A stretch of DNA of 64,000 bases from Actinomadura citrea (GTDB taxonomy: Bacteria > Actinomycetota > Actinomycetes > Streptosporangiales > Streptosporangiaceae): contig NZ_JACCBT010000001.1 of NCBI RefSeq assembly GCF_013409045.1, forward strand, positions 6,758,001-6,822,000, read 5' to 3'. The position numbers and the translations under genes are program-made. Shown here in pieces: positions 48,719 through 57,374 of the stretch (position 1 is the first letter of the stretch; each line of letters opens with the position of its first letter). A model generated the notes under the pieces. The model was given only the letters and a program-made list of their open reading frames with translations, did no database searches and had not been told where the DNA came from.

Positions 48719-50110
48719 TCACAACCGCGTCCACGCCTCCTGGAGGACGGAGCGCAGGATCTGCTCGATCTCCTCGAAGTGCCCCTGGTCGCAGATCAGC
48801 GGCGGTGCCAGCTGGACGACGGGGTCGCCGCGGTCGTCGGCCCGGCAGTACAGGCCCGCCTCGTAGAGGGCCTTGTCGAGGAACCCGCGCAGCAGGCGCT
48901 CGGACTCCTCGTCGTCGAACGTCTCGCGTGTGGCCTGGTCCTTCACCAGCTCGATGCCGTAGAAGTAGCCGTCACCGCGCACGTCGCCGACGATCGGCAG
49001 GTCGCGCAGCCGCTCCAGCGTGCTCCGGAACGCGTCCCGGTTGCGCAGGACGTGCCCGGTCAGGTCCTCGCGCTCGAACAGGTCGAGGTTGGCCAGCGCC
49101 ACCGCCGCCGACACCGGGTGCCCGCCGAAGGTGTAGCCGTGCGCGAACATCTCCGTCCCGCCCCTGAACGGCTCGAACAGGCGGTCGGCGACGAGCATCC
49201 CGCCGAGCGGCGCGTACCCGGACGTCACGCCCTTGGCGAAGGTGATGATGTCGGGCGTGTAGCCGAACCGCTGCGCGCCGAACATCGTGCCGAGGCGGCC
49301 GAACGCGCAGATCACCTCGTCCGACACCAGCAGGACGTCGTGCCGGTCGCAGATCTCGCGGACGCGCTCGAAGTAGCCGGGCGGCGGCGGGAAGCAGCCG
49401 CCGGCGTTCTGCACCGGCTCCAGGAACACGGCGGCGACGGTGTCGGCGCCCTCGAACTCGATGACCTCCTCGATCCGGTCGGCGGCCCACCGGCCGAACG
49501 CCTCGGGGTCGTCGCGGTGCTCGGCGGCGCGGTAGATGTTGGTGTTCGGCACCCGGAAGCCGCTCGGCACCAGCGGCTCGTACGGCGCCTTCAGGCCGGG
49601 CAGGCCCGTGATCGACAGCGCGCCGTGCGGGGTGCCGTGGTAGGCGACCGCGCGGCTGATCACCTTGTGCTTGGCCGGCTTCCCGGTGAGCTTGAAGTAG
49701 TGCTTGGCGAGCTTCCACGCGCTCTCCACCGCGTCGCCGCCCCCGGTGGTGAAGAAGACGCGGTTCAGGTCGCCGGGCGCGAGGGCGGCGAGCCGCTCGG
49801 CCAGCTCGACGGCCTTCGGGTGCGCGTACGACCAGATCGGGAAGTAGGCCAGCTCGGCGGCCTGCTTGGCGGCGGCCTGCGCCAGCTCCTCGCGCCCGTG
49901 CCCGGCCTGGACGGTGAACAGCCCGGCGAGCCCGTCCAGGTAGCGGCGGCCCCCCGAGTCGTACACGTAGGCGCCCTCACCTCGGACGATCACCGGGATC
50001 TCGCCGCCGTCCCGGGACGCCGAGTGCCGCGCGAAGTGCATCCACAGATGGTCGCGCGCCGCCCTCTGCATCGCGTCGTGCTGCTGGCTGGTCACGTCCG
50101 ACTCGGTCAT
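48719..50110 (-). CDS. class III (omega) aminotransferase, PLP-dependent
   Basis: Start is ATG 50110 with GAGGGA 6 bases upstream; GTG 50113 is adjacent. The 463-residue product has FTTGGGDAVESAWKLAKHYF (phosphate site), SRAVAYHGTPHGALS, FLEPVQNAGG, LLVSDEVICAFGRLGTMF (Asp contacting PLP nitrogen) and DIITFAKGVTSGYAPLGG with the Schiff-base Lys. Close relatives act on polyamines, beta-alanine or other omega-amines. The convergent GMC oxidoreductase and nearby hydrolase suggest a small catabolic neighbourhood, but they are not one operon. Confidence 0.92.
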   Translation of the reverse strand: MTESDVTSQQHDAMQRAARDHLWMHFARHSASRDGGEIPVIVRGEGAYVYDSGGRRYLDGLAGLFTVQAGHGREELAQAAAKQAAELAYFPIWSYAHPKAVELAERLAALAPGDLNRVFFTTGGGDAVESAWKLAKHYFKLTGKPAKHKVISRAVAYHGTPHGALSITGLPGLKAPYEPLVPSGFRVPNTNIYRAAEHRDDPEAFGRWAADRIEEVIEFEGADTVAAVFLEPVQNAGGCFPPPPGYFERVREICDRHDVLLVSDEVICAFGRLGTMFGAQRFGYTPDIITFAKGVTSGYAPLGGMLVADRLFEPFRGGTEMFAHGYTFGGHPVSAAVALANLDLFEREDLTGHVLRNRDAFRSTLERLRDLPIVGDVRGDGYFYGIELVKDQATRETFDDEESERLLRGFLDKALYEAGLYCRADDRGDPVVQLAPPLICDQGHFEEIEQILRSVLQEAWTRL

Positions 50111-50271
50111 CACGTTTCCCTCGGTGCGATCGATCCAGTTGCCTCGATGCTATGTGACTGCGGAATCCGCTGTAAATACATGGTGATACGCCGATATCCG
50201 AAGAGAGACGGCCCCGCTGATCCCGTGCCGTGACGCCGCGGGTACCGTTCGCCGCGAACCAGGAGGCGTAC

Positions 50272-51153
50272 ATGGGCGACATCACGGCCGGATCGGCCAA
50301 CGCGAACGGGCTCGACTTCGGATACCTCACCGCCGGCCCCCAGGACGGGCCCCTGGCGCTGCTGCTGCACGGCTTCCCCGACTCCCCGCACACCTGGCGG
50401 CACCTCATGCCGGAACTGGCCGCCGCCGGATACCGCGCCGTGGCCCCCTTCATGCGCGGCTACGCCCCCACGTCCGTCCCCGAGGACGGCGCGTACCAGA
50501 GCGGCGCCCTCGCCGCTGACGCCGTCGCCCTGCACGAGGCGCTCGGCGGCGGCCCGGACGCCGTGCTCATCGGCCACGACTGGGGCGCCTTCGCCGCCTA
50601 CGGCGCCGCGAACGCCGCCCCTGACCGCTGGCGCAAGGCGGTCGCCCTGTCCGTCCCGCCCATATCGGTGATGACGACCGCCTTCTTCGACTACGAGCAG
50701 CTCAAGCGCTCGTTCTACATCTTCGTCTTCCAGACGCCGCTGGCCGAACTCGCGTTCGACCGCGCGTTCGTGGAAGGGCTGTGGCGCGACTGGTCCCCGG
50801 ACGACGGCCGCGACCGGTCCGGGGACGTCGACCGCGTCATGGAGTGCCTCGCCGCGCCCGCCAACGCCGCGGCGGCGATCGGGTACTACCGCGCGATGCT
50901 CGACCCGTCCCGGCTCGTCGACCGGTACGCGGCCGAGCAGCAGGCGACCACCGTCGTGGGCGAGCGCCCCGTGCTCTACCTGCACGGCGCCGAGGACGGC
51001 TGCCTCGCCGCGGACGCGGTCGACCTCGACGCCGTCCGGGCCGCCCTCCCGCCGGGGTCGCGGGCCGAGCGGATCCCCGCCGCCGGCCACTTCCTCCAGC
51101 TGGACCGTCCTGCCGAGGTGAACGAGCGCGTGCTCAGCTGGCTGGCCGCCTGA
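50272..51153 (+). CDS. alpha/beta hydrolase, epoxide hydrolase-like
   Basis: ATG 50272 has AGGAGG 5 bases upstream, better than a GTG at 50230. The 293-residue product has the oxyanion motif LLLHGFPDSPHTWRHLMP, the nucleophile elbow GHDWGAFAAYG with Asp as nucleophile (typical of epoxide hydrolases and haloalkane dehalogenases), a cap region (FDYEQLKRSFYIFVFQTPLAE), and the C-terminal His in AAGHFLQLDRP. Asp rather than Ser at the elbow supports hydrolysis of an epoxide or halide. Its 3' end overlaps the convergent GMC gene by 20 bases. Confidence 0.87.
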   Translation: MGDITAGSANANGLDFGYLTAGPQDGPLALLLHGFPDSPHTWRHLMPELAAAGYRAVAPFMRGYAPTSVPEDGAYQSGALAADAVALHEALGGGPDAVLIGHDWGAFAAYGAANAAPDRWRKAVALSVPPISVMTTAFFDYEQLKRSFYIFVFQTPLAELAFDRAFVEGLWRDWSPDDGRDRSGDVDRVMECLAAPANAAAAIGYYRAMLDPSRLVDRYAAEQQATTVVGERPVLYLHGAEDGCLAADAVDLDAVRAALPPGSRAERIPAAGHFLQLDRPAEVNERVLSWLAA

Positions 51154-52690
51154 TCAGGTCGGCGGCCTTCTCGCCGATCATGATCGCGGGGGCGTTGGTG
51201 TGGCCCCGGGTGATCTGCGGCAGGACCGACACGTCCGCGACCCGGAGCCCCTCGACGCCGCGGACGCGCAGGTCCGGGTCGACGACGGAGTCGGCGCCGG
51301 TGCCCATCCGGCACGTTCCGGTCGGGTGGTAGAGCGTCTCGGAGTGCCCCCGGACGTAGGCGGCCAGCGCCTCCTCGTCGTCCGCGCCCACGTAGGGCTG
51401 CATGACGTCGCCGACGTAGGGCTTGAGCGCCTCGGCGGCCATCAGCTCCTCCGCGCGGCGGACGCCGTGCATCAGGCGCCGCAGGTCGCTCTCCTTCGTC
51501 AGGTAGGCGGGGTCGATCACCGGCGGGACGGCCGGGTCCGCGGAGGCGAGCGTGATGCGCCCCGACGACTCGGGCCGCAGCAGCACGACGCCGAGCGTCA
51601 CGCCGTGCTCGGTCGGCGGGGTGAGCCCGTGCGCGATGTAGGGGGCCGGCGCGAAGATCAGTTCGAGGTCGGGGGCGTGCAGGGTGGGGGCGCTCTTGGT
51701 GAACACGACCGCCTCGCCCACGTTGGAGGTGAACGGCCCGCGCCGCGCGAGCAGGTAGCGGGCGATGTTCGGCAGCGACTCCGCGCCCGCGAGCGTGACC
51801 CTTTCAGGGCAGTGCCGGACGACCCCGACCGACAGGTGGTCCTGGAGGTGGCGCCCCACCTCCGGGGACTCCACGACCGGTTCCACGCCGGCGCCCCGCA
51901 GGTGCTCGGGGTCGCCGACGCCGGACAGCATCAGCAGGTGCGGCGACCCGACCGCGCCCGCGGCCAGGACGACCTCGCGGCGCGCCGTGACGCGCTCGCC
52001 GCCGTACTCCACGCCGGTCGCGCGCCCGTCCTCGATCAGGACCCGCGACACCTGCGCGCCCGTCACGACGGTCAGGTTGGGGCGTCCGCGAGCGGGACGC
52101 AGATAGGCGTCGGCCGCGCTGCACCGCCTGCCGCGCCGCTGGCTGACCGGCGTGAGCGCGTACCCCTCGTTGGACGGGCCGTTCAGCTCGGGCAGCCTGG
52201 TCAGGCCGGCGGCGGCGCACGCCTCCAGGAACGCCCGCGTCGTCACGTTCGGGCTGCGCTGCTCGGAGATCGTGACCGGGCCGGACGTCCCGTAGACGTC
52301 GCCCCTGTTGCTGCCGACGCGGCCCTCGACGCGCTTGAAGTACGGGACGACGTCCTCGTAGGACCAGCCGGGGACGTCCCAGTCGTCGTAGTCGTCGTAG
52401 TGGCCGCGCACCCACATCATCGCGTTCAGCGAGGACGACCCGCCGAGCATCCTCCCCCGCGGCCAGTACAGCTCGCGCCCGTCCAGCTCGGGCTGCTTCG
52501 CGGTGCTGTAGTCCCAGTCGTATTCGGTCTTGAAGAGCTTCGGGAACGCGGCCGGGATGTGGATCTCGCTCTTGTCGTCCGGGCCGCCCGCCTCCAGGAG
52601 GGCGACGGTGACGGAGGCGTCCTCGGAGAGCCGCGCGGCCAGGGCGCATCCCGCGGACCCGGCGCCGACGATGACATAGTCGTGTTCCAT
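51134..52690 (-). CDS. GMC family FAD oxidoreductase (choline dehydrogenase-like)
   Basis: The ATG at 52690 places the FAD dinucleotide motif at the N-terminus (DYVIVGAGSAGCALAARLSED). The 518-residue product then shows the GMC signature WPRGRMLGGSSSLNAMMWVRG, EVVLAAGAVGSPHLLMLSGVGD (second signature) and the C-terminal catalytic HPTGTCRMG and GHTNAPAIMIGEKAADLI blocks. Such enzymes oxidise primary or secondary alcohols, including choline and polyethylene glycols. The gene converges on the hydrolase with a 20-base overlap of coding ends. Confidence 0.92.
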   Translation of the reverse strand: MEHDYVIVGAGSAGCALAARLSEDASVTVALLEAGGPDDKSEIHIPAAFPKLFKTEYDWDYSTAKQPELDGRELYWPRGRMLGGSSSLNAMMWVRGHYDDYDDWDVPGWSYEDVVPYFKRVEGRVGSNRGDVYGTSGPVTISEQRSPNVTTRAFLEACAAAGLTRLPELNGPSNEGYALTPVSQRRGRRCSAADAYLRPARGRPNLTVVTGAQVSRVLIEDGRATGVEYGGERVTARREVVLAAGAVGSPHLLMLSGVGDPEHLRGAGVEPVVESPEVGRHLQDHLSVGVVRHCPERVTLAGAESLPNIARYLLARRGPFTSNVGEAVVFTKSAPTLHAPDLELIFAPAPYIAHGLTPPTEHGVTLGVVLLRPESSGRITLASADPAVPPVIDPAYLTKESDLRRLMHGVRRAEELMAAEALKPYVGDVMQPYVGADDEEALAAYVRGHSETLYHPTGTCRMGTGADSVVDPDLRVRGVEGLRVADVSVLPQITRGHTNAPAIMIGEKAADLIRRPAS

Positions 52691-52869
52691 GAGGGCTCCC
52701 GCTCTCCACGGGCCGCGGCACGGGCCCGTTCTTCCCCCCGGGCTTACCACCGGAGGGGTCCGCCCGTCCATGCGTGCGGAACGGTTTCGGTCGTCCCCAC
52801 GCCGATGGAACCCGGATCAGGCGCGCGGCGTCGATCCCGTGAACCTGTGATCACTCAGAGGGGCATGAG

Positions 52870-54357
52870 ATGACCGAGTACCCGGCCGGATCAGTCGAAC
52901 CGTACGAGCGCGGCATGGAGGCCAAGCGCGGCGGGAACGTCGCGGAGGCCGAGCAGTTGTTGCGGCGGGCGTTCGAATCGGGGCATCCGGGGGGCGCCCA
53001 CGAACTCGGCTTCATCGCGGCGGAACGCGGTGACGACCGGGAGGCGATGGCGTGGTGGCGGCGGGCCGCGGAGGCGGGGCTTCCCGAGAGCGCCTTCGAG
53101 GTCGGCTACGGCGCGGAGCGCGGCGGCGACCTGGAGGCCGCCGAACGCTGGTACCGGCGGGCCGCCGAGGGCGGCTTCGGGGGCGGCGCCCTGAACCTGG
53201 GCATCCTCCTGGAGGACCGGGGCGACGTCGACGAGGCCATGGGCTTCTTCCGCCAGGCCTGGGAGCTCGGCTCGGACAAGGCCGCCTTCAACCTCGGCCG
53301 GCTGTACGACGACGGCGGGAAGGGCGACCTCGAAGCGGCGGAGACCTGGTACGCCCGCGCCGCCGAGCGCGGCAACGGAGGCGCCGCCTTCAACCTGGGC
53401 TTCGTGCGGCAGGACAAGGGCGATCCCGTCGGGCAGATCCGGTCATGGCGGCAGGCCGCCGATCTCGGGCATCCCAAGGCCGCCTACTGCCTCGGCGCGC
53501 ACTTCGAGAAGGCGGGGGACGAGGACGCCGCGATCGGCTGGTTTCGCAGATCGGTGCAGGAGGCCGGTGTCGAGCAGGCCGCCCGCAAGCTCGGCGACCT
53601 CTACCGGCGCCGGGGCGACGAGCGCGGTGCCCGGTTCTGGTCGGAGTTCCTGGGCGGGCTCAGCGTCTACAGCCCGGAGTTCGAGGCGTTCGCCAGTGCG
53701 GGCTCGGCCGCGGCGATCCAGCGGCAGGACGTCCTCAACGCCGCCGTCGGGGACGGCGACATCGCCTTCGACGTCGACGAGCGCACCCTCACCGCGGGCG
53801 GCCGCACCTTCCACGGCATGACCTTCCTCGGCAGCTTCTCGCACCTGAGCGACACATGGCTGTGGGCGTGGGCCAACCCGCACTACGGCGACGACGTGCC
53901 CGCCGTCGTCCCGCTGGCGGCCGTCCGCGAGCACGGCGAACGCCACGCCGTCCCGGAGCTGGCGGCGGGGCGCCTGGACCTGTCCGGCTTCCCCGACCCG
54001 CATCAGGCCGCGACCACCATGGCCATCGCCGCCGCCGCGCTGCTCGGCGGCAACGGCGTCCAGAGCTGCCGCGTGAACGACGGGAAGGGCTCGTTCTACT
54101 TCCACGTCGACGACCCCGCCCTCCCCGAGGCCGAGTTCGACCCGCTCTCGGCGACGCGCCTGATGACGACCGCCGCCGAGATCTTCCCCACCGAGCAGCG
54201 CCGCGTCGTCCGCGGCTTCCTCGCCCACCACGGATGCCGGATCAGGGAGAACGAGGAGGTCATCGACGGCGTCGCCCCGCAGGGCGGCCAGGTGACGGTC
54301 GCCTTCACCCCCGACGGCCTCATCAAGGCCACCACCGCGGGACGCGCCTCCCACTGA
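52870..54357 (+). CDS. Sel1-repeat protein with C-terminal DUF6882-like domain
   Basis: The ATG has GAGGGG 6 bases upstream. Residues 1-260 are about seven Sel1/TPR-like repeats, each with a variant of AA-x-W-x-RRAAExG-x-x-x-AAFNLG (for example AERWYRRAAEGGFGGGALNLGILLED). Residues 275-495 form a separate domain with FLGSFSHLSDTWLWAWANPHYG, DGKGSFYFHVDDP and FLAHHGCRIRENEEVIDG, matching the pattern of DUF6882 proteins. Sel1 repeats bind partner proteins; the second domain is of unknown function. It is a single gene converging on a TetR gene. No signal peptide is visible. Confidence 0.8.
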   Translation: MTEYPAGSVEPYERGMEAKRGGNVAEAEQLLRRAFESGHPGGAHELGFIAAERGDDREAMAWWRRAAEAGLPESAFEVGYGAERGGDLEAAERWYRRAAEGGFGGGALNLGILLEDRGDVDEAMGFFRQAWELGSDKAAFNLGRLYDDGGKGDLEAAETWYARAAERGNGGAAFNLGFVRQDKGDPVGQIRSWRQAADLGHPKAAYCLGAHFEKAGDEDAAIGWFRRSVQEAGVEQAARKLGDLYRRRGDERGARFWSEFLGGLSVYSPEFEAFASAGSAAAIQRQDVLNAAVGDGDIAFDVDERTLTAGGRTFHGMTFLGSFSHLSDTWLWAWANPHYGDDVPAVVPLAAVREHGERHAVPELAAGRLDLSGFPDPHQAATTMAIAAAALLGGNGVQSCRVNDGKGSFYFHVDDPALPEAEFDPLSATRLMTTAAEIFPTEQRRVVRGFLAHHGCRIRENEEVIDGVAPQGGQVTVAFTPDGLIKATTAGRASH

Positions 54358-54390
54358 CCGGCCCGGTGTTCCCGGCCGCGGCGGGCGGGG

Positions 54391-54963
54391 TCAGGCGGCG
54401 AAGCGGCGGAGCAGGACGGCCATGCGCAGGTCGTGGTGCTCGCGGTGCATGCGCCCGTCCCGCATCAGGGTGAGGAGGCCGTGCAGACCGCTCCAGAACG
54501 TCTCGGTGAGCACGTCCACGTCGTCCCCGCCCGCGAACGGCCGGACGGTCTCGCGCAGCTCACCGAAGGCCTCCTGGAGCGCGGGCGGCGCCTCGGGGGT
54601 CGCGAACGGCAGGTCGACGGCGCGGGTGAACATCGCGTCGTAGAGGGCGGGCCTGCGCTCGGCGAAGTCCGTGTAGGCGGCCGCGACGTCCGCCAGCGCC
54701 CCGGCGGGCTCGGAGGAGGCGGTGCGCGCCTCACGCAAGGCGCCCGCGAGCTCGGCGCATCCCTCGACCGCGACCGCCGCCATGATGGCGACCTTGCCCT
54801 TGAAGTGGCTGTAGAGGACGGGCTGGCTGTAATCGATCTCCGCGGCGAGGCGCCGCGTCGTCACCGCGTCCCACCCCTCGCTCTCGGCCAGCTCCCGCGC
54901 CGCCGTGATGATCAGCTTCTCGCGTTCCGCCCGTTCGCGCTCGCGGCGTCCCTGGATCGACAT
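54391..54963 (-). CDS. TetR family repressor, divergent from DUF4267 gene
   Basis: I chose ATG 54963 (MSIQGRRERER) over ATG 54990 because the region between holds an operator-like dyad. The 190-residue product has a TetR helix-turn-helix (KLIITAARELAESEGWDAVTTRRLAAEIDYSQPVLYSHFKGK, read in two parts) and a ligand domain of the WHG type (AAYTDFAERRPALYDAMF, WSGLHGLLTLMRDGRM). The divergent DUF4267 membrane protein gene is the likely target; three phased dyads fill the gap between them. Confidence 0.9.
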   Translation of the reverse strand: MSIQGRRERERAEREKLIITAARELAESEGWDAVTTRRLAAEIDYSQPVLYSHFKGKVAIMAAVAVEGCAELAGALREARTASSEPAGALADVAAAYTDFAERRPALYDAMFTRAVDLPFATPEAPPALQEAFGELRETVRPFAGGDDVDVLTETFWSGLHGLLTLMRDGRMHREHHDLRMAVLLRRFAA

Positions 54964-54973
54964 GGCAGTGATT

Positions 54974-54986
54974 CTAGCATTGCTAG
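54974..54986. promoter_or_regulatory. candidate TetR dyad 1
   Basis: CTAGCA-T-TGCTAG, perfect 6-base arms with a single-base spacer, centre 54980. Confidence 0.65.
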
Positions 54987-54993
54987 CCATCCT

Positions 54994-55016
54994 GTCGACG
55001 CTATGCTAGCGTCGAC
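54994..55016. promoter_or_regulatory. candidate TetR dyad 2
   Basis: GTCGACGCTA and TAGCGTCGAC pair perfectly across TGC, centre 55005. It contains one TGCTAG half-site shared with the flanking dyads and may also overlap the promoters. Confidence 0.6.
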
Positions 55017-55023
55017 CTTGTTC

Positions 55024-55036
55024 CTAGCACTGCTAG
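55024..55036. promoter_or_regulatory. candidate TetR dyad 3
   Basis: CTAGCA-C-TGCTAG, the same 13-base dyad as dyad 1, centre 55030. The three centres are exactly 25 bases apart. Confidence 0.65.
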
Positions 55037-55053
55037 CACTCTTGGAGACGCTG

Positions 55054-55425
55054 ATGCTCACCCCCGTCGCCTACGCACTGGCCGTCGTGCTCGCCCTGTT
55101 CTGCGTCTTCATCGGCGTGCGGTTCCTCATGGCGCCCCGCGCGGCGGCCGCCGGCTACGGCGTCCCCGCCAAGCCGGACGGCGACATCGCCTACCTGGAG
55201 ATCAAGGGGCTGCGCGACCTGACGTTCGGCATCCTCGGCCTCGCCCTGATCGCTTTCGCGGACGCCCACGCCGCGGGCTGGTACATGCTGGTCGTGGCCC
55301 TCGCGCCGCTCGGCGACACCCTGATCGTCCTGCGTCACGGCGGCGCCAAGGCCGTCGCGTTCGGCGTCCATTTCGCCACCGCCGTGGCCGTGCTCGTCAG
55401 TGCCGCCCTGCTGTTCGCCGTCTGA
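55054..55425 (+). CDS. DUF4267 small membrane protein
   Basis: ATG 55054 has TTGGAG about 6 bases upstream. The 123-residue product has four hydrophobic segments and the family pattern RFLMAPRAAAAGYGVPA, then YLEIKGLRDLTFGILGLALI, then PLGDTLIVLRHGGAKAVAFGVHFATAV. Its function is not known. A cupin gene follows 31 bases later, and both are probably transcribed together under the divergent TetR. Confidence 0.87.
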   Translation: MLTPVAYALAVVLALFCVFIGVRFLMAPRAAAAGYGVPAKPDGDIAYLEIKGLRDLTFGILGLALIAFADAHAAGWYMLVVALAPLGDTLIVLRHGGAKAVAFGVHFATAVAVLVSAALLFAV

Positions 55426-55456
55426 CCTCTTCCGTCCCGGACAAGGAGCCCACCGC

Positions 55457-55951
55457 ATGTCGCTGATCTCACCGGACTTCGATGCGTCCGTGATCGTCCG
55501 TTCCGCCGAGGCCGAGGTGATCGGCCGGTCCCCCGTCACCATCCGGCTGCTGGCCGACAGCGGCTCGACCGGCGGCGCGCTGTCCACCCAGCGGGTCACC
55601 CTGGACTCCGGCGCGGACGGTGCCAAACCGCACCGCCACGACGGTTCCGCCGAGATGTTCTACATGCTGGACGGCACCGCCCAGCTCCTCTCGGGCGAGC
55701 AGGTGGTGACCGCCGAACGCGGCGACCTCGTCGTCGTCCCGCCCGGCCTGCCGCACGCCTTCGCCGCCGCCCCCGGGGAGGGCGCCGACATCCTCATCGT
55801 CATCACCCCGGGCGTCGAGCGGTTCGAGTACTTCCGCCACCTGGAGCGCATCGCCTACGGAAAGGTCCCGCCGGAGAGCCTCCTGGACGTCCAGGAGATC
55901 TACGACACCTACTTCCTGTCCAGCGAGGCCTGGGAGAGAGCGCGGGCCTGA
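55457..55951 (+). CDS. cupin domain protein
   Basis: The ATG has AAGGAG 8 bases upstream. The 164-residue product has a single conserved cupin barrel: motif 1 PHRHDGSAEMFYMLDGTAQL and motif 2 GDLVVVPPGLPHAFAAAP supply His/Glu metal ligands. A C-terminal helical stretch (VERFEYFRHLERI, LDVQEIYDTYF) resembles quercetin-dioxygenase-like single-domain cupins. The substrate is unknown. It is the second gene after the TetR-controlled DUF4267 gene and is followed by a strong hairpin. Confidence 0.87.
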   Translation: MSLISPDFDASVIVRSAEAEVIGRSPVTIRLLADSGSTGGALSTQRVTLDSGADGAKPHRHDGSAEMFYMLDGTAQLLSGEQVVTAERGDLVVVPPGLPHAFAAAPGEGADILIVITPGVERFEYFRHLERIAYGKVPPESLLDVQEIYDTYFLSSEAWERARA

Positions 55952-55965
55952 CGGCCCGAAACGGC

Positions 55966-55998
55966 GACGAGCCGACCGGAACGTCCGGTCGGCTCGTC
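55966..55998. terminator. 15-base perfect stem between convergent genes
   Basis: GACGAGCCGACCGGA pairs perfectly with 55984-55998 around an ACG loop. It lies 15 bases after the cupin stop and 23 bases beyond the methyltransferase stop, so it can serve both strands. Confidence 0.75.
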
Positions 55999-56020
55999 GG
56001 CGGTCGCAGCGGTCGCGCCG

Positions 56021-57286
56021 TCACGATCCCCAGTCGGGCCGCAGCGGCATGTGGCTCGTGCCGTCGTCCTCCACCTTCACGCCGAGCGTCTGGTGCAGCT
56101 GGATCCAGTTCTGGTTGAAGCCGAGCACGCAGCCGGCCATGTAGACGCGCCACACGCGGGCGGTGCCCTCGCCGACCTCGGCGACGGCCTCGTCCCAGTG
56201 CGCGTCGAGGTTCTCGCACCAGCCGGTGAGCGTGCGCGCGTAGTGCTCGCGCAGGTTCTCCTGGTGCCGGATCTCGAACCCCGCGTCGTTCATCTGGCTC
56301 TGGACGTAGCCCGGGCCCTCCAGCTCACCGTCCGGGAACACGTACCGGTTGATGAACCCGTTCTCCTTGCGGGACGGGGACCTGTTGTCCGGCCGCGTGA
56401 TGGTGTGGTTCAGCATCCGCCCGCCCTTCTTCAGCTTCCCGTGGAGGAAGGAGAAGTAGGCCGGAAGGTTGTTCTTCCCGATGTGCTCGGTGAGGCCGAT
56501 GGAGCTGACCGCGTCGAAGCCGGTCTCGGTCACGTCGCGGTAGTCCATGTGCCGGACCTCCGCGAGGTCGGACAGGCCCCGGTCGGCGATGGCCTTCTGC
56601 GCCCACTCGGCCTGCTGCTTGGACAGCGTGACACCGAGCGCCTTGACCCCGTACTCCTTCGCGGCGTGCATCACCATGCCGCCCCAGCCGCAGCCGACGT
56701 CCAGCAGCCGCATCCCCGGCTTCAGCCCGATCTTCTTGGCCACCAGGTCGTGCTTGGCGAACTGCGCCTCCTCCAGCGTGGCGCCCTCATGCGGGAAGCA
56801 CGCGCAGGTGTAGGCCATGGAAGGGCCGAGCACCCACTCGTAGAAGGTGTTGGACACGTCGTAGTGATGGGAGATGGCCCGTGCGTCCCGCCGCTTGGAG
56901 TGCCGGAGCCACGACGGGATGCGGCTGAACGGCGCCTCCTGCGGCGGCGGGTCCAGTCGGCGGGATGCCGCCGCGCGCAGCAGCGGATCGCGCATCACCC
57001 CAGCGGTGATCTTCGCCTTGTCGCGCGGTGTCACATCGCTGAGCACCTGCTGCATCGTCGTCAGCGCCGTGATCATGTCGCCGTTGACGTCGATCATGCC
57101 GGTGACGTAGGCGCGGGCGAGCCCCAGCGCGCCCGGCGAGTGCAGCAGGTACGAGACCGCGTACGGTGAGCGCACGTCGAAACGGATGTCGGCGCCGGGC
57201 ACCCCCGCCCGAGATCCGTCGTAGGCCGTGAACTCCACTGGCGCCTCAGCCCCGGCGAGCTGCTCGAAGACCCTGGCCAGCGTCAT
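56021..57286 (-). CDS. tmsB: fatty acyl methyltransferase of the cyclopropane synthase family (TmsB/BfaB-like)
   Basis: The 421-residue product is a SAM-dependent methyltransferase with MRLLDVGCGWGGMVMHAAKEYGV (motif I), GVTLSKQQAEWAQ, DAVSSIGLTEHIGKNNLPAYF and YVFPDGELEGPGYVQSQM, all typical of cyclopropane-fatty-acid synthases. The partner just upstream is a DHCR24-like FAD oxidoreductase. Such pairs (tmsB/tmsA, also called bfaB/bfaA) methylenate C10 of oleoyl chains and then reduce the methylene to give 10-methylstearic (tuberculostearic) acid, a usual lipid in Actinomadura and mycobacteria. The symbol is given by context; plain cyclopropanation is the alternative. Confidence 0.82.
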   Translation of the reverse strand: MTLARVFEQLAGAEAPVEFTAYDGSRAGVPGADIRFDVRSPYAVSYLLHSPGALGLARAYVTGMIDVNGDMITALTTMQQVLSDVTPRDKAKITAGVMRDPLLRAAASRRLDPPPQEAPFSRIPSWLRHSKRRDARAISHHYDVSNTFYEWVLGPSMAYTCACFPHEGATLEEAQFAKHDLVAKKIGLKPGMRLLDVGCGWGGMVMHAAKEYGVKALGVTLSKQQAEWAQKAIADRGLSDLAEVRHMDYRDVTETGFDAVSSIGLTEHIGKNNLPAYFSFLHGKLKKGGRMLNHTITRPDNRSPSRKENGFINRYVFPDGELEGPGYVQSQMNDAGFEIRHQENLREHYARTLTGWCENLDAHWDEAVAEVGEGTARVWRVYMAGCVLGFNQNWIQLHQTLGVKVEDDGTSHMPLRPDWGS

Positions 57287-57374
57287 CTTGGTTCCTCCTG
57301 TCTCTCCGCCCCTGCCCGGACGGCGGCGGTCGGCCGCCTCCCGCGCGGGGCTCCCCCGAACTGCGGGCGCCTGG

